In this document: positions 25,042 through 34,609 of the stretch, one piece after another
Layout of the letters: every line of letters begins with the position of its first letter
Numbering within the stretch: position 1 is the first letter of the stretch
Origin: an uncultured Phascolarctobacterium sp.
GTDB lineage: Bacteria; Bacillota; Negativicutes; Acidaminococcales; Acidaminococcaceae
Length of the DNA: 64,000 nucleotides
Direction: 5' to 3'
NCBI GenBank assembly: GCA_958448515.1
Contig: CAUDEF010000002.1
Coordinates: forward strand, 1-64,000
Program-made: the position numbers and the translations under genes
The notes under the pieces: generated by a model
Database searches by the model: none
Told to the model about the DNA's origin: nothing
Seen by the model: the letters and a program-made list of their open reading frames with translations, nothing else

Positions 25042-26793
25042 TTATAAATTAATTATTCCATCGTAAACAACACCGGAAACAGGATCAACTGTAATATTCT
25101 GACCATCATTCAGAATTGACACTGCCTTTGCAGCTCCTACGATAACTGGTATTCCGCAGGTCACTCCTACAATAGCAGTTGTTGAAGTAAGTCCGCCTTC
25201 TTCAGCAATTATAGCTGCTGACTTAGAAGACGCCATAGCTACAAATTCATCATTCAGCATATCAACAACCAGAATGTCACCCTTCTGCAGCTTGTCTTCA
25301 AAATCATCATATGTAACAGCCTTACATACTCTGCCGCAAACAGAAGCTTTGCCAATACCAACACCAGTGATAATTTTCGTTCCCACATTAACCACCTTAA
25401 TCAAGTTAGTACTTCCTGTAAGTCCTACAGGAACACCAGCAGTAATAACAACGGAAGCACCTTCTTTAATGACATCTTTTTCAAGTGCACATTTTAAAGA
25501 CAGGTCAATAATTTTATCTGTATTATCAGAGCCAGGTCCCAATAAAGGCAGAACGCCCCAATATAACTGCATGGCACGCACTGTCTTCGGCAATCTGGAA
25601 ACAGCTACAACGTTTGATTCCGGTTTATATTTAGCAATCATTCTTGCAGTAAAACCAGATTCAGTAATTGTAAGAATATTATCTGCATGTATCTCATGAG
25701 CTATCTGTACAGTAGCATGACTTATAGCATCTGTTGCATGAATTTTCTCATTAATGCCTTTTTTGCAGAAGATATTAACATAATCTAAAGAAGCTTCTGT
25801 TCTCTCAGCAATTTTTGCCATAGTCTGAACTGCTTCCAAAGGATATTTGCCAGACGCAGTTTCACCGCTTAACATGATAACATCAGTACCATCAATGATA
25901 GAATTTGCAACATCACTGGCTTCAGCTCGTGTAGCTCTGTAGCTGCTTATCATGCTTTCCAGCATCTGAGTAGCAGTTACAACAGGCTTGCCAGCTTTAT
26001 TGCAGCGGGCAATAATATCTTTCTGCACCAAAGGAACTACCTCATAGGGTATCTCTACACCAAGGTCGCCTCTGGCAACCATTATTGCGTCAGAAACATT
26101 GATTATTTCATCAATATGTTCCACGCCGGCTTCATTTTCTATCTTTGAAATTATCTTGATATCAGAACCTATTTCTTCCAGTACTTTTCTGATAGCAAGT
26201 ACATCATCAGCCTTTTGTACAAAAGATGCAGCAATATAATCCATACTGTTTTGTGCTGCAAAATAAATATCAGCTTTATCCTGATTGGATATAAACGGAA
26301 GATTCAGTTCAATACCGGGACAGGCAACACGTTTGCGAGAACTGATTTCGCCGCCGTGTACAACCTTTGTATATATAATTTCGTTTTCAATCTTTGTGAC
26401 TTCCAGAGACAAAAGACCATCAGCAAGCAGTATTTTGCATCCTGGATAAACTTCCTGCGGAAGATTAACATAATTCACGGAGGCAATCTTTTCATTGCCC
26501 AAGATTTTCTCTGTTGTCAGACAAAATTCGTCACCTTCATGCAGATAAACTTTATCATCTGCAAAGATTCCAAGACGCATTTCCGGACCTTTTGTATCCG
26601 CAATGCAGGCAATAACTTTGCCGGCCTTTTCAGCTGCTTCTCTGACAAGATTCAAACGATTAGCATGATCTTCATGAGAGCCGTGGGAAAAGTTAAAACG
26701 AGCCAGATCCATGCCCGAAAGCATCATTTTTGTCAGTAACTCAACATTATCAGTACTAGGTCCCACAGTACAAATAATTTTTGTTTTTTTCAT
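25042..26793 (-). CDS. pyk: Pyruvate kinase with C-terminal extension
   Basis: Converts phosphoenolpyruvate and ADP to pyruvate and ATP; 583 residues. TKIICTVGPSTDN, DTKGPEMRLG, ISKIENEAGVEHIDEII and VARGDLGVEIP (active-site loop) are all visible, as is MLESMISSYRATRAEASDVANSI (written here only as the MLESM region). A C-terminal extra domain (about 475-583) resembles the PEP-utilising mobile domain of Bacillus-type pyruvate kinases (EEGGLTSTTAIVG), but the His normally in TSHAA is replaced (TSTTA), as in a non-catalytic remnant. The window also holds the PPDK regulatory protein, so PEP/pyruvate interconversion probably runs both ways. Confidence 0.95.
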   Translation of the reverse strand: MKKTKIICTVGPSTDNVELLTKMMLSGMDLARFNFSHGSHEDHANRLNLVREAAEKAGKVIACIADTKGPEMRLGIFADDKVYLHEGDEFCLTTEKILGNEKIASVNYVNLPQEVYPGCKILLADGLLSLEVTKIENEIIYTKVVHGGEISSRKRVACPGIELNLPFISNQDKADIYFAAQNSMDYIAASFVQKADDVLAIRKVLEEIGSDIKIISKIENEAGVEHIDEIINVSDAIMVARGDLGVEIPYEVVPLVQKDIIARCNKAGKPVVTATQMLESMISSYRATRAEASDVANSIIDGTDVIMLSGETASGKYPLEAVQTMAKIAERTEASLDYVNIFCKKGINEKIHATDAISHATVQIAHEIHADNILTITESGFTARMIAKYKPESNVVAVSRLPKTVRAMQLYWGVLPLLGPGSDNTDKIIDLSLKCALEKDVIKEGASVVITAGVPVGLTGSTNLIKVVNVGTKIITGVGIGKASVCGRVCKAVTYDDFEDKLQKGDILVVDMLNDEFVAMASSKSAAIIAEEGGLTSTTAIVGVTCGIPVIVGAAKAVSILNDGQNITVDPVSGVVYDGIINL

Positions 26794-26805
26794 AACGTAA
26801 CCTCG

Positions 26806-27000
26806 TTATCCCTGAAATTTATGCTCACATAAAACTTCATAAGCATCTTCTGCCTCCGAATATGGAACACATATTTCAAAAGCCTTATTATGTTTACTTC
26901 CTGATGCTTTAACCTGCACCAGAAAGCCGTTTGTTGTAAGCATCTCTTTCAACCTTAAAGCATTGTCCTCACTTTGCACTATATAAACAACTTTCCACAT
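26806..27000 (-). CDS. Small DUF2007-like protein
   Basis: A 64-residue protein (MWKVVYIVQSEDNALRLKEM then FEICVPYSEAEDAYEVLCE) with a ferredoxin-like beta-alpha-beta pattern. It resembles the DUF2007/putative signal-transducing small proteins that sit beside pyk or dnaE in many Firmicutes and are sometimes mislabelled glutamate decarboxylase. Function unknown. It lies 20 bp from etfA and 12 bp from pyk, so it is within the etfBA-pyk transcript. Confidence 0.7.
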   Translation of the reverse strand: MWKVVYIVQSEDNALRLKEMLTTNGFLVQVKASGSKHNKAFEICVPYSEAEDAYEVLCEHKFQG

Positions 27001-27020
27001 GAAAGCTCCTCCGGCAAAGT

Positions 27021-28217
27021 TTAGGCTTCTTTAAATGCTTTAATTTTTGCAATTAATTTAGGCAATACTTCTTTTGCATCACCAACAATACCATACTGAG
27101 CAATTTTGAAAATCGGCGCATTGGCATCTTTGTTAATTGCAATAACAATATCAGAAGCATTCATACCAGAAATATGCTGAATAGCACCGGAAATACCGCA
27201 GGCAAAATAAATCTTAGGTGTAACGGTTTTACCGGACTGACCTACCTGCTGTGCATGTCCAATCCAGCCTTCATCAACTACTGCGCGAGAGCCGGCAACA
27301 GCACCATTCTCAAATAATGAAGCCAATTCTTCCAGCATTTTAAAGTTATCAAGGCAGCCCATACCTCTGCCGCCGGAGCAGATGACTTCTGCGTCCTCAA
27401 TTTTAATGGAACCGCCAACTTCAACTGCCTCTTTGCTTATCAAGCTTACATGGCTGGTAAGGCTTCCTTCTACAGTAAAGTTGATAACTTCGCCTGTTCT
27501 TGCTGCGTCTGCTTCATTAGCTTTAAATACTTTAGGACGAACAGTACCCATTTGCGGACGATGCTCATCGCACAAAATAGTTGCCAGAATATTGCCGCCA
27601 AGTGCCGGACGAGTCCATTCAACAATATTATTCTCAGTATCAATATCAAGAGCAGTGCAGTCAGCACACAAACCAGTATGCAAACGTGCTGCTACGCGAG
27701 GAGCAAAATCACGTCCGTCAGCAGTAGCACCAAACAATACTGCATTAGGTTTATATTTATCAGCTAACTGACAAAAAGCATCAGTAAATAAATCAGTATT
27801 ATATTCAGCGTATTTAGCATCAGCTACAACATATACTTTATCAGCACCTGCAGCAATCAGCTTTTCAGGAATATCTTTTACTGCGTCAGTAATAAGTACT
27901 GCACAGCATTTTTCGCCTGCCTTAGCAGCCAGCTCAGCAGTTACACCAAGCAATTCATAGGTAACTCCCATGGGTTCGCCATTTTCCAGCTCTGCCATTA
28001 CCCAAAGGTCCTGACCTGCATTATTTTTTACTTCGCGCACAACTGCTTCTCTGGAAATAGCTTCAACCGGGCATTCATTAATGCATGCACCGCAGGAAAT
28101 GCAGGTATCAGCATCAACTTGTGCTTTACCGTCTTCCATATTTAACGCACCAACCGGGCATACAGCCACACAGGATTCGCAACCAATACATTTTTCTCTA
28201 TCTACACTTACTGCCAT
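27021..28217 (-). CDS. etfA: Electron transfer flavoprotein alpha subunit with N-terminal two-cluster ferredoxin domain
   Basis: A 398-residue EtfA. An N-terminal 2[4Fe-4S] ferredoxin module (residues about 8-55, two CX2CX2CX3C motifs: CIGCESCVAVCP and CISCGACINECP) precedes the EtfA adenine-nucleotide-binding fold, with the C-terminal FAD motif region (SGRGMGCLDNF, GQSGKTVTPKIYFACGISGAIQH). This fused form occurs in EtfAB partners of lactate dehydrogenase or caffeyl-CoA reductase, several of which bifurcate electrons. No acyl-CoA dehydrogenase, LctD or BCD gene is adjacent. Overlap/gap with etfB is 11 bp. Confidence 0.94.
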   Translation of the reverse strand: MAVSVDREKCIGCESCVAVCPVGALNMEDGKAQVDADTCISCGACINECPVEAISREAVVREVKNNAGQDLWVMAELENGEPMGVTYELLGVTAELAAKAGEKCCAVLITDAVKDIPEKLIAAGADKVYVVADAKYAEYNTDLFTDAFCQLADKYKPNAVLFGATADGRDFAPRVAARLHTGLCADCTALDIDTENNIVEWTRPALGGNILATILCDEHRPQMGTVRPKVFKANEADAARTGEVINFTVEGSLTSHVSLISKEAVEVGGSIKIEDAEVICSGGRGMGCLDNFKMLEELASLFENGAVAGSRAVVDEGWIGHAQQVGQSGKTVTPKIYFACGISGAIQHISGMNASDIVIAINKDANAPIFKIAQYGIVGDAKEVLPKLIAKIKAFKEA

Positions 28218-28228
28218 ATCAATTCACC

Positions 28229-29023
28229 TCAACGAGTAATAATTTTAGCTTGCACAAGCTTGTCAAATAACATATCAACTGCTTTATCAATATCTTCCTC
28301 GTTGATAATTTCACTTTCAACAACGGGAACTTCAGGAGTAAACACTTTTTTTACTTTAGTAGGAGAACCTGATAAACCAACCAGGTTTGTATCAATGTTA
28401 AGATCAGCAACAGTTAATGTAGGAATCTGTGCTTTGCGAGCTTTCATTTTGCCTTTAATACTTGCAAAACGCGGTTCTTTTTCAGCTCTGGTTACAGTTA
28501 CCAGCAAAGGTCCTGCACAAGTCAGAGTCTGCACGCTTGTTTCATTTTCACGTACAACAACAAATTTGCCATCAGCAAAATCAACCTTTAACGCACCTGT
28601 AATCTGAGGAATGGATAAATGCTCAGCCATTTCCGGACCAACCTGCGCAGTATCACCATCCACAGCCTGTTTACCGCACATAACAAGATCATAACCGCCG
28701 ATATGTTTTACAGCAGCAGCCAAAGCAATGCTTGTAGCCAGTGTATCAGAACCAGCCAGTGCTCTGTCACTTAATAAATATCCTTCATCAGCACCCATGG
28801 CAATGGCTTCTTTTAAAATATCAGCAGCCTGAGGAAGACCCATTGTCAGAACAGTAACTTTAGCGCCCTCTTTATCTTTCAGCATTAAAGCAGCTTCCAA
28901 AGCCTGTCTGTCAAAAGGATTCATAATATTTTCTACGCCATCGCGCACTAATGTATTAGTTTCTGGATTTAATTTTACCGCTTCTGTGTCCGGTACCTGT
29001 TTAAGACAAACTATAATATTCAT
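28229..29023 (-). CDS. etfB: Electron transfer flavoprotein beta subunit
   Basis: A 264-residue EtfB, the subunit that forms the heterodimer with EtfA and, in bifurcating forms, holds a second FAD. NIIVCLKQVPDTEAVKLNPE at the N-terminus and GKQAVDGDTAQVGPEMAEHLSIPQ are family signatures; VTRAEKEPRFASIKGKMKARK is the conserved EtfB loop. The ATG at 29021-29023 has AAGGAGG at ideal spacing; a TTG two codons upstream is less likely. First gene of the etfBA-pyk transcript. Confidence 0.94.
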   Translation of the reverse strand: MNIIVCLKQVPDTEAVKLNPETNTLVRDGVENIMNPFDRQALEAALMLKDKEGAKVTVLTMGLPQAADILKEAIAMGADEGYLLSDRALAGSDTLATSIALAAAVKHIGGYDLVMCGKQAVDGDTAQVGPEMAEHLSIPQITGALKVDFADGKFVVVRENETSVQTLTCAGPLLVTVTRAEKEPRFASIKGKMKARKAQIPTLTVADLNIDTNLVGLSGSPTKVKKVFTPEVPVVESEIINEEDIDKAVDMLFDKLVQAKIITR

Positions 29024-29065
29024 GTGCAACCTCCTTGCGACTCATTGACAAAATATTTTCTCTTT

Positions 29066-29095
29066 ATTGTAACATTTTTACACTTCTACATGCAA
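29066..29095 (-). promoter_or_regulatory. Promoter of etfBA
   Basis: On the minus strand TTGCAT (29090-29095) and TACAAT (29066-29071) are spaced by 18 bp, between the dnaE stop and the etfB start. Confidence 0.6.
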
Positions 29096-29109
29096 GTATG
29101 CCCTGCTTT

Positions 29110-32100
29110 TTATTGCGAAATAAAACAATCTTTCCCTAAAATTTTTTCTATTGCTTCTTTAAATTGCGGATTTTCTCCATTGACCCAAAAATCTGCAGTT
29201 GTCTTTATGATCTTTTTGCTTCCCATAAGATGCAGATAAACTACACTGCTGCCGCGATACTGTCTGAATACTTTTGCCAGCTCTCTTTGCACCAGTGCAT
29301 TTTCAAGATGAGGAGCAATTTTTATTCTTACATCACTTCCCTGTTTGTTTAACTTGGAAACCTTTACTGCATTAATAACTTGTCCCCGCTCATCAAGATT
29401 AATACGTCCATCAACAACAACTATATTTTCCTGATAAATTTCTCTTACAGAATTTTTATATACTGACGGAAATACAAGAACTTCTACCTTACTCGTATAA
29501 TCTTCTAAAATCATTACTGCCATTGTATCGCCTTTTTTGGTAGTTTTGATTTTGCATTCAGAAATTATTCCGGCAATACTTATAAACTGGCCATCACTTA
29601 TCTCATTTTCATCCTGCAGCCAATATAAAGGGGTATACTTGTCTAAAACCGATTTATATTCATCCAAAGGATGTCCCGTCACATAAAATCCAATCAGTTC
29701 TTTTTCATTTTGTAAAATTACTGCCTTGGAAAATTCTTCCATAACAGGATATTTTATCTCATTTACTTCGGCAAAACCGTTTTCTTCTCCAAATAGCCCA
29801 AGCTGTCCTGACGCAAAATCTTTCTGATAACTTGCACCCATCTCTATCGCCTGATCCAAAACAGTTAAAAGCTGAGAACGATTATATCCAAAGGAATCCA
29901 TAGCACCGCATTTTATTAAGTTTTCAATTACTCTTTTATTGACATTACGCAAGTTTACTCTTTTGCAAAAATCAAGTAAATCTTTAAATGGTTCTGTTTC
30001 TCTGGACTCAATAATCGCTTTTACGGCGTTTTCTCCGGCTCCCTTGATGCCCGCCAGCCCAAAACGAATTGTATTATCTTTATTTACGGTAAAATGATAA
30101 CCACTTTCGTTTACGTCAGGAGGCAATATTTTTAAGCCGGAATTTTTGCAGACGGATATATACCAGGCTATTTTATCCCCATCGGTTATTACACTGTTTA
30201 AGAAGGCAGCCATGTACTGAGCAGGCCAGTTGGCTTTCAGATAAGCTGTCTGATATGCAACAAGAGCATAAGCTACGGAATGTGATTTATTAAATCCATA
30301 TCCTGCAAAATGCTGCAGCAAAGAGAATATTTTATCGCTCAGTTCACGGGGAATATCGTGCAGTTTTAATGCTCCCTCTATGAAATCTTCACGCATGGAA
30401 TCCAGCTCTTTAGCTTTTTTCTTACCCATGGCACGGCGCAAAATATCTGCCTGTCCAAGGCTGAATCCAGCCAAAGCTGATGTTATCTGCATAACCTGTT
30501 CCTGATATAAAATTACACCGTATGTATCAGCCAATACAGACTCCATGAGAGGATGTAATATTTCAGCTGTCCTTCTTCCGTGTCTTCCGGCAACAAAATC
30601 TTCAGCCATACCCGTTCCCAGTGGTCCCGGTCTGTATAAAGCCACCAGAGGTATCAGGTCTTCAAAGCTTTCCGGAGCAAGATCCATTACCAGTTTTGTT
30701 ATGCCTGCTGATTCAAGCTGAAATACGCCATAAGTATCACCCTTGCAAAGCATCTGACAGGTTTTAGCATCATTTAACGGTATATTGTCAATGTCTACTT
30801 CATAGCCTGTTGTTTCTTTGATGAAATCAATTGCATCACCTATAACAGTTAATGTACGCAGTCCAAGAAAATCCATTTTCAGAAGGCCGATGCTTTCAAC
30901 CTTATCTTTATCATACTGAGTAATAACACTGCCTTCATTACTCAGCTGCAGTGGTACATAATTACCTAAATTTTCCGGCGCAATGATTACGCCAGCCGCA
31001 TGTGTACCGGGATTTCTCGGTAACCCTTCCACACTTTTAGCCAAATCAATTAATCTTTTTACATTGGCATCTTTTTCATACAAGTCGCGTAAATCATTGC
31101 TTCCAGCCAGTGCTTTATCTAAAGTTATCCCAAGTTCTCTGGGAATCATTTTAGCTACATTATCAACAACACCATAAGTCATTCCCAATGCGCGGCCAAC
31201 GTCACGTACAGCAGCTCTGGCCTGAAGCGTACCAAAAGTTATAATCTGCGCCACTCGCTCCTGACCGTAACGCTCAACTACATAATCAAGAACCAGATCT
31301 CTCTTTACATAGCAAAAATCAGTATCAATATCAGGCATGCTGACACGTTCCGGATTTAAAAATCTTTCAAAAAGCAAATTATATTTTAAAGGATCAATAT
31401 TAGTTATTCCTAAAAGGTAAGCAACTATACTTCCAGCCGCGCTGCCACGTCCGGGCCCTACTAAAATATCATGTTTTCTGCAATAATCGATAAAATCCCA
31501 TACAATGAGAAAATAACAGGAATAACCCATTGTTTTGATAATATCAATTTCAAAATCTAACCTTTTTTTAATTTCTTCCGAAAGTGTACCATATTTTTTG
31601 GGTACTGCCTGCATGCATAAATGCATAAGATATTCATTAGCATCCGAAAAATTTTCCGGAATAGGAAACTCCGGCAAAAGCAGTTTGCCAAATTCTATAG
31701 TCACATTGCAGCGTTCAGCTATTATCTGCGTATTTGCCAGAGACTCAGGACAATCGGCAAAAATTTCTGCCATCTCATCATAGCTTTTCAGATAATACTG
31801 ATCATTATTAAATTTCATTCTTCCGGGAGCGTCTACTGTACTGTTAGTCTGGATACAAAGCAGCACATCCTGCGCTTCGGCATCCTTTTGTCTTACATAG
31901 TGCAAGTCATTTGTAGCAACCAGTTTAACAGAATATTCATCTGCCAGAGCCTTCAATCCACGATTTACTTTCGCTTCTTCCGGCAAATCATGATTTTGGA
32001 TTTCCAGGAAATAATTATCACGACCGAAAATATCAATAAATTCTTCTACTGATCTTCTCGCCCCGTCCATATTATCTGCCAGAATAAACCTGGGCACTTC

Positions 32101-32514
32101 TCCTGCTACGCAGGCACTTAAGCAGATGATGCCTTTAGCATATTTGCGCAGAACATTTTTATCAACTCTGGGTTTATAATAAAAGCCTTCTGTCTGACCG
32201 CAGGAAACTATTTTCATAAGGTTGTGATATCCTTCATTTGTTTCAGCCAGCAAAATCAAATGACACATATCACGGTTATTTTTCTCTAAATAGTCTGCAA
32301 CAGTATATACCTCGCAGCCTATTATGGGCTTTATGCCATTTTTACGAGCTTCCTGATAAAAATCTATTGCACCATACATAGCACCATGATCTGTAACAGC
32401 TATGCTGTCCATACCAAGTTCTTTGGCGTAGGCTATAAGTTCAGTTATTTTTGCAGCACCATCTAAAAGACTGTACTGAGTATGAACATGTAAATGTGTA
32501 AATTTTTTCTTCAT
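29110..32514 (-). CDS. dnaE: DNA polymerase III alpha subunit DnaE
   Basis: Replicative DNA polymerase of 1134 residues. The PHP domain opens the protein (FTHLHVHTQYSLLDGAAKI, DHGAMYGAIDFY), the palm/catalytic aspartates lie in PDIDTDFCY (about 405), followed by fingers, the tandem HhH region, beta-clamp-binding region and an OB-fold (FISIAGIISECKIKTTKKG). It is DnaE1 type by length and layout. The frame is open 49 codons upstream, but the ATG at 32512-32514 has AGAGG and starts at the family N-terminus (MKKKFTHLHVHTQYS). Confidence 0.96.
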   Translation of the reverse strand: MKKKFTHLHVHTQYSLLDGAAKITELIAYAKELGMDSIAVTDHGAMYGAIDFYQEARKNGIKPIIGCEVYTVADYLEKNNRDMCHLILLAETNEGYHNLMKIVSCGQTEGFYYKPRVDKNVLRKYAKGIICLSACVAGEVPRFILADNMDGARRSVEEFIDIFGRDNYFLEIQNHDLPEEAKVNRGLKALADEYSVKLVATNDLHYVRQKDAEAQDVLLCIQTNSTVDAPGRMKFNNDQYYLKSYDEMAEIFADCPESLANTQIIAERCNVTIEFGKLLLPEFPIPENFSDANEYLMHLCMQAVPKKYGTLSEEIKKRLDFEIDIIKTMGYSCYFLIVWDFIDYCRKHDILVGPGRGSAAGSIVAYLLGITNIDPLKYNLLFERFLNPERVSMPDIDTDFCYVKRDLVLDYVVERYGQERVAQIITFGTLQARAAVRDVGRALGMTYGVVDNVAKMIPRELGITLDKALAGSNDLRDLYEKDANVKRLIDLAKSVEGLPRNPGTHAAGVIIAPENLGNYVPLQLSNEGSVITQYDKDKVESIGLLKMDFLGLRTLTVIGDAIDFIKETTGYEVDIDNIPLNDAKTCQMLCKGDTYGVFQLESAGITKLVMDLAPESFEDLIPLVALYRPGPLGTGMAEDFVAGRHGRRTAEILHPLMESVLADTYGVILYQEQVMQITSALAGFSLGQADILRRAMGKKKAKELDSMREDFIEGALKLHDIPRELSDKIFSLLQHFAGYGFNKSHSVAYALVAYQTAYLKANWPAQYMAAFLNSVITDGDKIAWYISVCKNSGLKILPPDVNESGYHFTVNKDNTIRFGLAGIKGAGENAVKAIIESRETEPFKDLLDFCKRVNLRNVNKRVIENLIKCGAMDSFGYNRSQLLTVLDQAIEMGASYQKDFASGQLGLFGEENGFAEVNEIKYPVMEEFSKAVILQNEKELIGFYVTGHPLDEYKSVLDKYTPLYWLQDENEISDGQFISIAGIISECKIKTTKKGDTMAVMILEDYTSKVEVLVFPSVYKNSVREIYQENIVVVDGRINLDERGQVINAVKVSKLNKQGSDVRIKIAPHLENALVQRELAKVFRQYRGSSVVYLHLMGSKKIIKTTADFWVNGENPQFKEAIEKILGKDCFISQ

Positions 32515-32575
32515 ATATACCTCTATTGTTATAAGAAATTGTGATTTTATATAACCAATAATATCTTGTGCTATT

Positions 32576-32605
32576 AGTATAACATTTTTATCAAAATTTA
32601 TACAA
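32576..32605 (-). promoter_or_regulatory. Promoter of dnaE
   Basis: On the minus strand TTGTAT (32600-32605) and TATACT (32576-32581) are separated by 18 bp, divergent from the hydrogenase promoter. Confidence 0.5.
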
Positions 32606-32639
32606 TCATAGCCAATACAATAAAAAAAATAATTTTCAT

Positions 32640-32668
32640 TTGCAAAAAAACAAATTATCATTTATAAT
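32640..32668 (+). promoter_or_regulatory. Promoter of the hydrogenase operon
   Basis: TTGCAA (32640-32645) and a perfect TATAAT (32663-32668) are 17 bp apart. The predicted start falls at the left edge of an inverted repeat at 32675-32707. Confidence 0.65.
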
Positions 32669-32674
32669 TGCGTC

Positions 32675-32707
32675 ATACTATTATCAAAATCTAAAGCGTA
32701 ATAGTAT
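32675..32707. repeat. Perfect inverted repeat at the hydrogenase transcription start
   Basis: ATACTATTA (32675-32683) and TAATAGTAT (32699-32707) form a perfect 9-bp inverted repeat with a 15-bp spacer. It begins at the predicted transcript start and ends 51 bp before the first gene. It may be an operator for a dimeric regulator or a 5' stem of the mRNA. It does not match the Rex (TTGTGA-type) or Fur consensus. Confidence 0.6.
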
Positions 32708-32758
32708 ATACTTTTTATAAAAACAATTTTTGAAAACTTTATTTTTTGGAGGAAAAAT

Positions 32759-34609
32759 ATGAGCCGTTTAAAAATTGAAGCTAAAAGTCACATACAGGAA
32801 ACTGTAGAAAACATGTACAAAGACTTTAGCCGCCATATTATCGCCAGTGCTCCCGGACAATGTCCGGTTGATCTGCAGCTTTCCTTTTTAAAGGTTTGCC
32901 ATGCTCAAACATGCGGAAAATGTTCTCCGTGCCGTATAGGCCTTGGTCAGCTGCAAAATATGCTGGCTGATATACTCAATGGCAAAGCAAATCTGCAGAC
33001 ACTTGAAAATATCAAAAAAACCGCTGAAAATATTCGTGACTCAGCAGATTGTGCTATCGGTTACGAGTCAGCAAATATGGTACTTAAAAGCGTTGAAGGC
33101 TTCCGTGATGACTATCTTCATCACATCGAAACAGGCAGATGCTCCTGTGGTATCAAACAATCCATCCCCTGCAGTGCTTTCTGCCCTGCCCATGTAGATA
33201 TTCCGGGATATATTTCTCTTGTTGGCGCAGAGCGCTACGCTGATGCAGTTAAGCTTATCCGCAAAGATAATCCATTTCCGACTGCCTGCGGTCTTATCTG
33301 CGAACATCCATGTGAAGAACATTGCAGAAGAAACATTTTAGATACAGCAATTAATATACGCGGTTTAAAACGTATGGCTGTAGATAACGCTCCCAGCAAT
33401 ACTGTTTCCAATCCACCAAAAGCCGAAGCAACCGGAAAAACAGTTGCTGTTATCGGCGGCGGCCCAAGCGGTCTTACTGCAGCTTATTATCTGCAGCTTA
33501 TGGGTCACTCCGTAACCGTTTTTGAAGCCAAAAGCAAATTAGGCGGCATGATGCGCTATGGTATCCCAAGTTACAGATTCCCGCGCGAGCGACTGCAAAA
33601 TGACCTTGATGCTATTTTATCTACCGGCATTGAAGTAAAATTAAACAGCAAAATAGGCAATCAACCTGGAGAAATTCAGCTGAGTGATTTACAGCAGAAC
33701 TATGATGCTGTGTATATTGCAATTGGCGCTCATACTGATAAAAAAATCGGTATTGAAGGTGAAGACTCCAATGGTGTAATTTCTGCTGTTGAACTTCTCG
33801 GAAATATCGGCGACGATAACTATCAGGATTTCAGCGGTAAAAAAGTTGTTGTTGTAGGCGGCGGCAATGTTGCCATGGACTGTGTACGCAGTTCTATTCG
33901 TCTTGGTGCCAAAGAAGTAGGCATTGCTTACAGAAGACGCCAGGAAGACATGACCGCACTGCCCGAAGAAATAGAGGGTGCTATTGCTGAAGGAGCTCAG
34001 CTTTACAGTCTTAAAGCGCCCCATAAAATTGAAGCTGATGCTGATGGAAATGTTGCTGCATTATGGGTTGAACCGCAGATTATCGGTCCAATTGATGATT
34101 GGGGCCGTGCCCGTCCGATTAAAGCTGATCTCCCTCTTATGAGAATTCCGTGTGACATTGTCATTGTAGCTATAGGACAAGGTATCGAAAGCAAGCCTTT
34201 TGCAGAAGCAGGTATAGCTGTAAAACGCGGTAATATCGCGGCTTTGGATACTTGCCAGCTGGCAGATCAAAGCAATATTTTCTCAGGCGGAGACTGTGTA
34301 ACAGGCCCTGCTACCGTTATTAAAGCTATTGCTGCCGGTAAAGTTGCTGCAGCCAACATAGATGAATATTTCGGTTATAACCATCTCATTGAATGCGATG
34401 TAGAAATTCCTGAACCATCTATTTATGATAAAGAACCTTGCGGAAGAATTCAGATGAATGAAAAAGAACCAAATCTTCGTAAAAATAACTTTGAGCCTTT
34501 TGAATGTGAAATGACAAAACAGGAAGCATGCCAGGAAGCCGGCAGATGCCTGCGTTGCGACAAATTCGGTATGGGTTCATTAAAAGGAGGTAGATCCTTC
34601 AAATGGTAA
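32759..34609 (+). CDS. NuoF-tail/GltD-like NAD(P)H oxidoreductase, partner of the [FeFe]-hydrogenase
   Basis: A 616-residue flavoprotein with an unusual layout. Residues about 35-120 resemble the C-terminal NADH_4Fe-4S region of NuoF/HydB (QTCGKCSPCRIGLGQLQNML). A cysteine-rich segment then follows (about 125-200; CSCGIKQSIPCSAFCPAHVDIPGY, CGLICEHPCEEHCRR), as in GltD. The rest is a two-dinucleotide-fold oxidoreductase of the GltD/NfnB class, with FAD motif VAVIGGGPSGLTAAYYL (about 225) and NAD(P) motif VVVVGGGNVAMDCVRSS (about 365). A final CLRCDKFG motif ends the protein. Its stop overlaps the hydrogenase start by 7 bp, so it is presumably the subunit linking NAD(P)H to the hydrogenase. It lacks the NuoF flavin/NADH Rossmann domain of classic HydB. 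Confidence 0.88.
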   Translation: MSRLKIEAKSHIQETVENMYKDFSRHIIASAPGQCPVDLQLSFLKVCHAQTCGKCSPCRIGLGQLQNMLADILNGKANLQTLENIKKTAENIRDSADCAIGYESANMVLKSVEGFRDDYLHHIETGRCSCGIKQSIPCSAFCPAHVDIPGYISLVGAERYADAVKLIRKDNPFPTACGLICEHPCEEHCRRNILDTAINIRGLKRMAVDNAPSNTVSNPPKAEATGKTVAVIGGGPSGLTAAYYLQLMGHSVTVFEAKSKLGGMMRYGIPSYRFPRERLQNDLDAILSTGIEVKLNSKIGNQPGEIQLSDLQQNYDAVYIAIGAHTDKKIGIEGEDSNGVISAVELLGNIGDDNYQDFSGKKVVVVGGGNVAMDCVRSSIRLGAKEVGIAYRRRQEDMTALPEEIEGAIAEGAQLYSLKAPHKIEADADGNVAALWVEPQIIGPIDDWGRARPIKADLPLMRIPCDIVIVAIGQGIESKPFAEAGIAVKRGNIAALDTCQLADQSNIFSGGDCVTGPATVIKAIAAGKVAAANIDEYFGYNHLIECDVEIPEPSIYDKEPCGRIQMNEKEPNLRKNNFEPFECEMTKQEACQEAGRCLRCDKFGMGSLKGGRSFKW

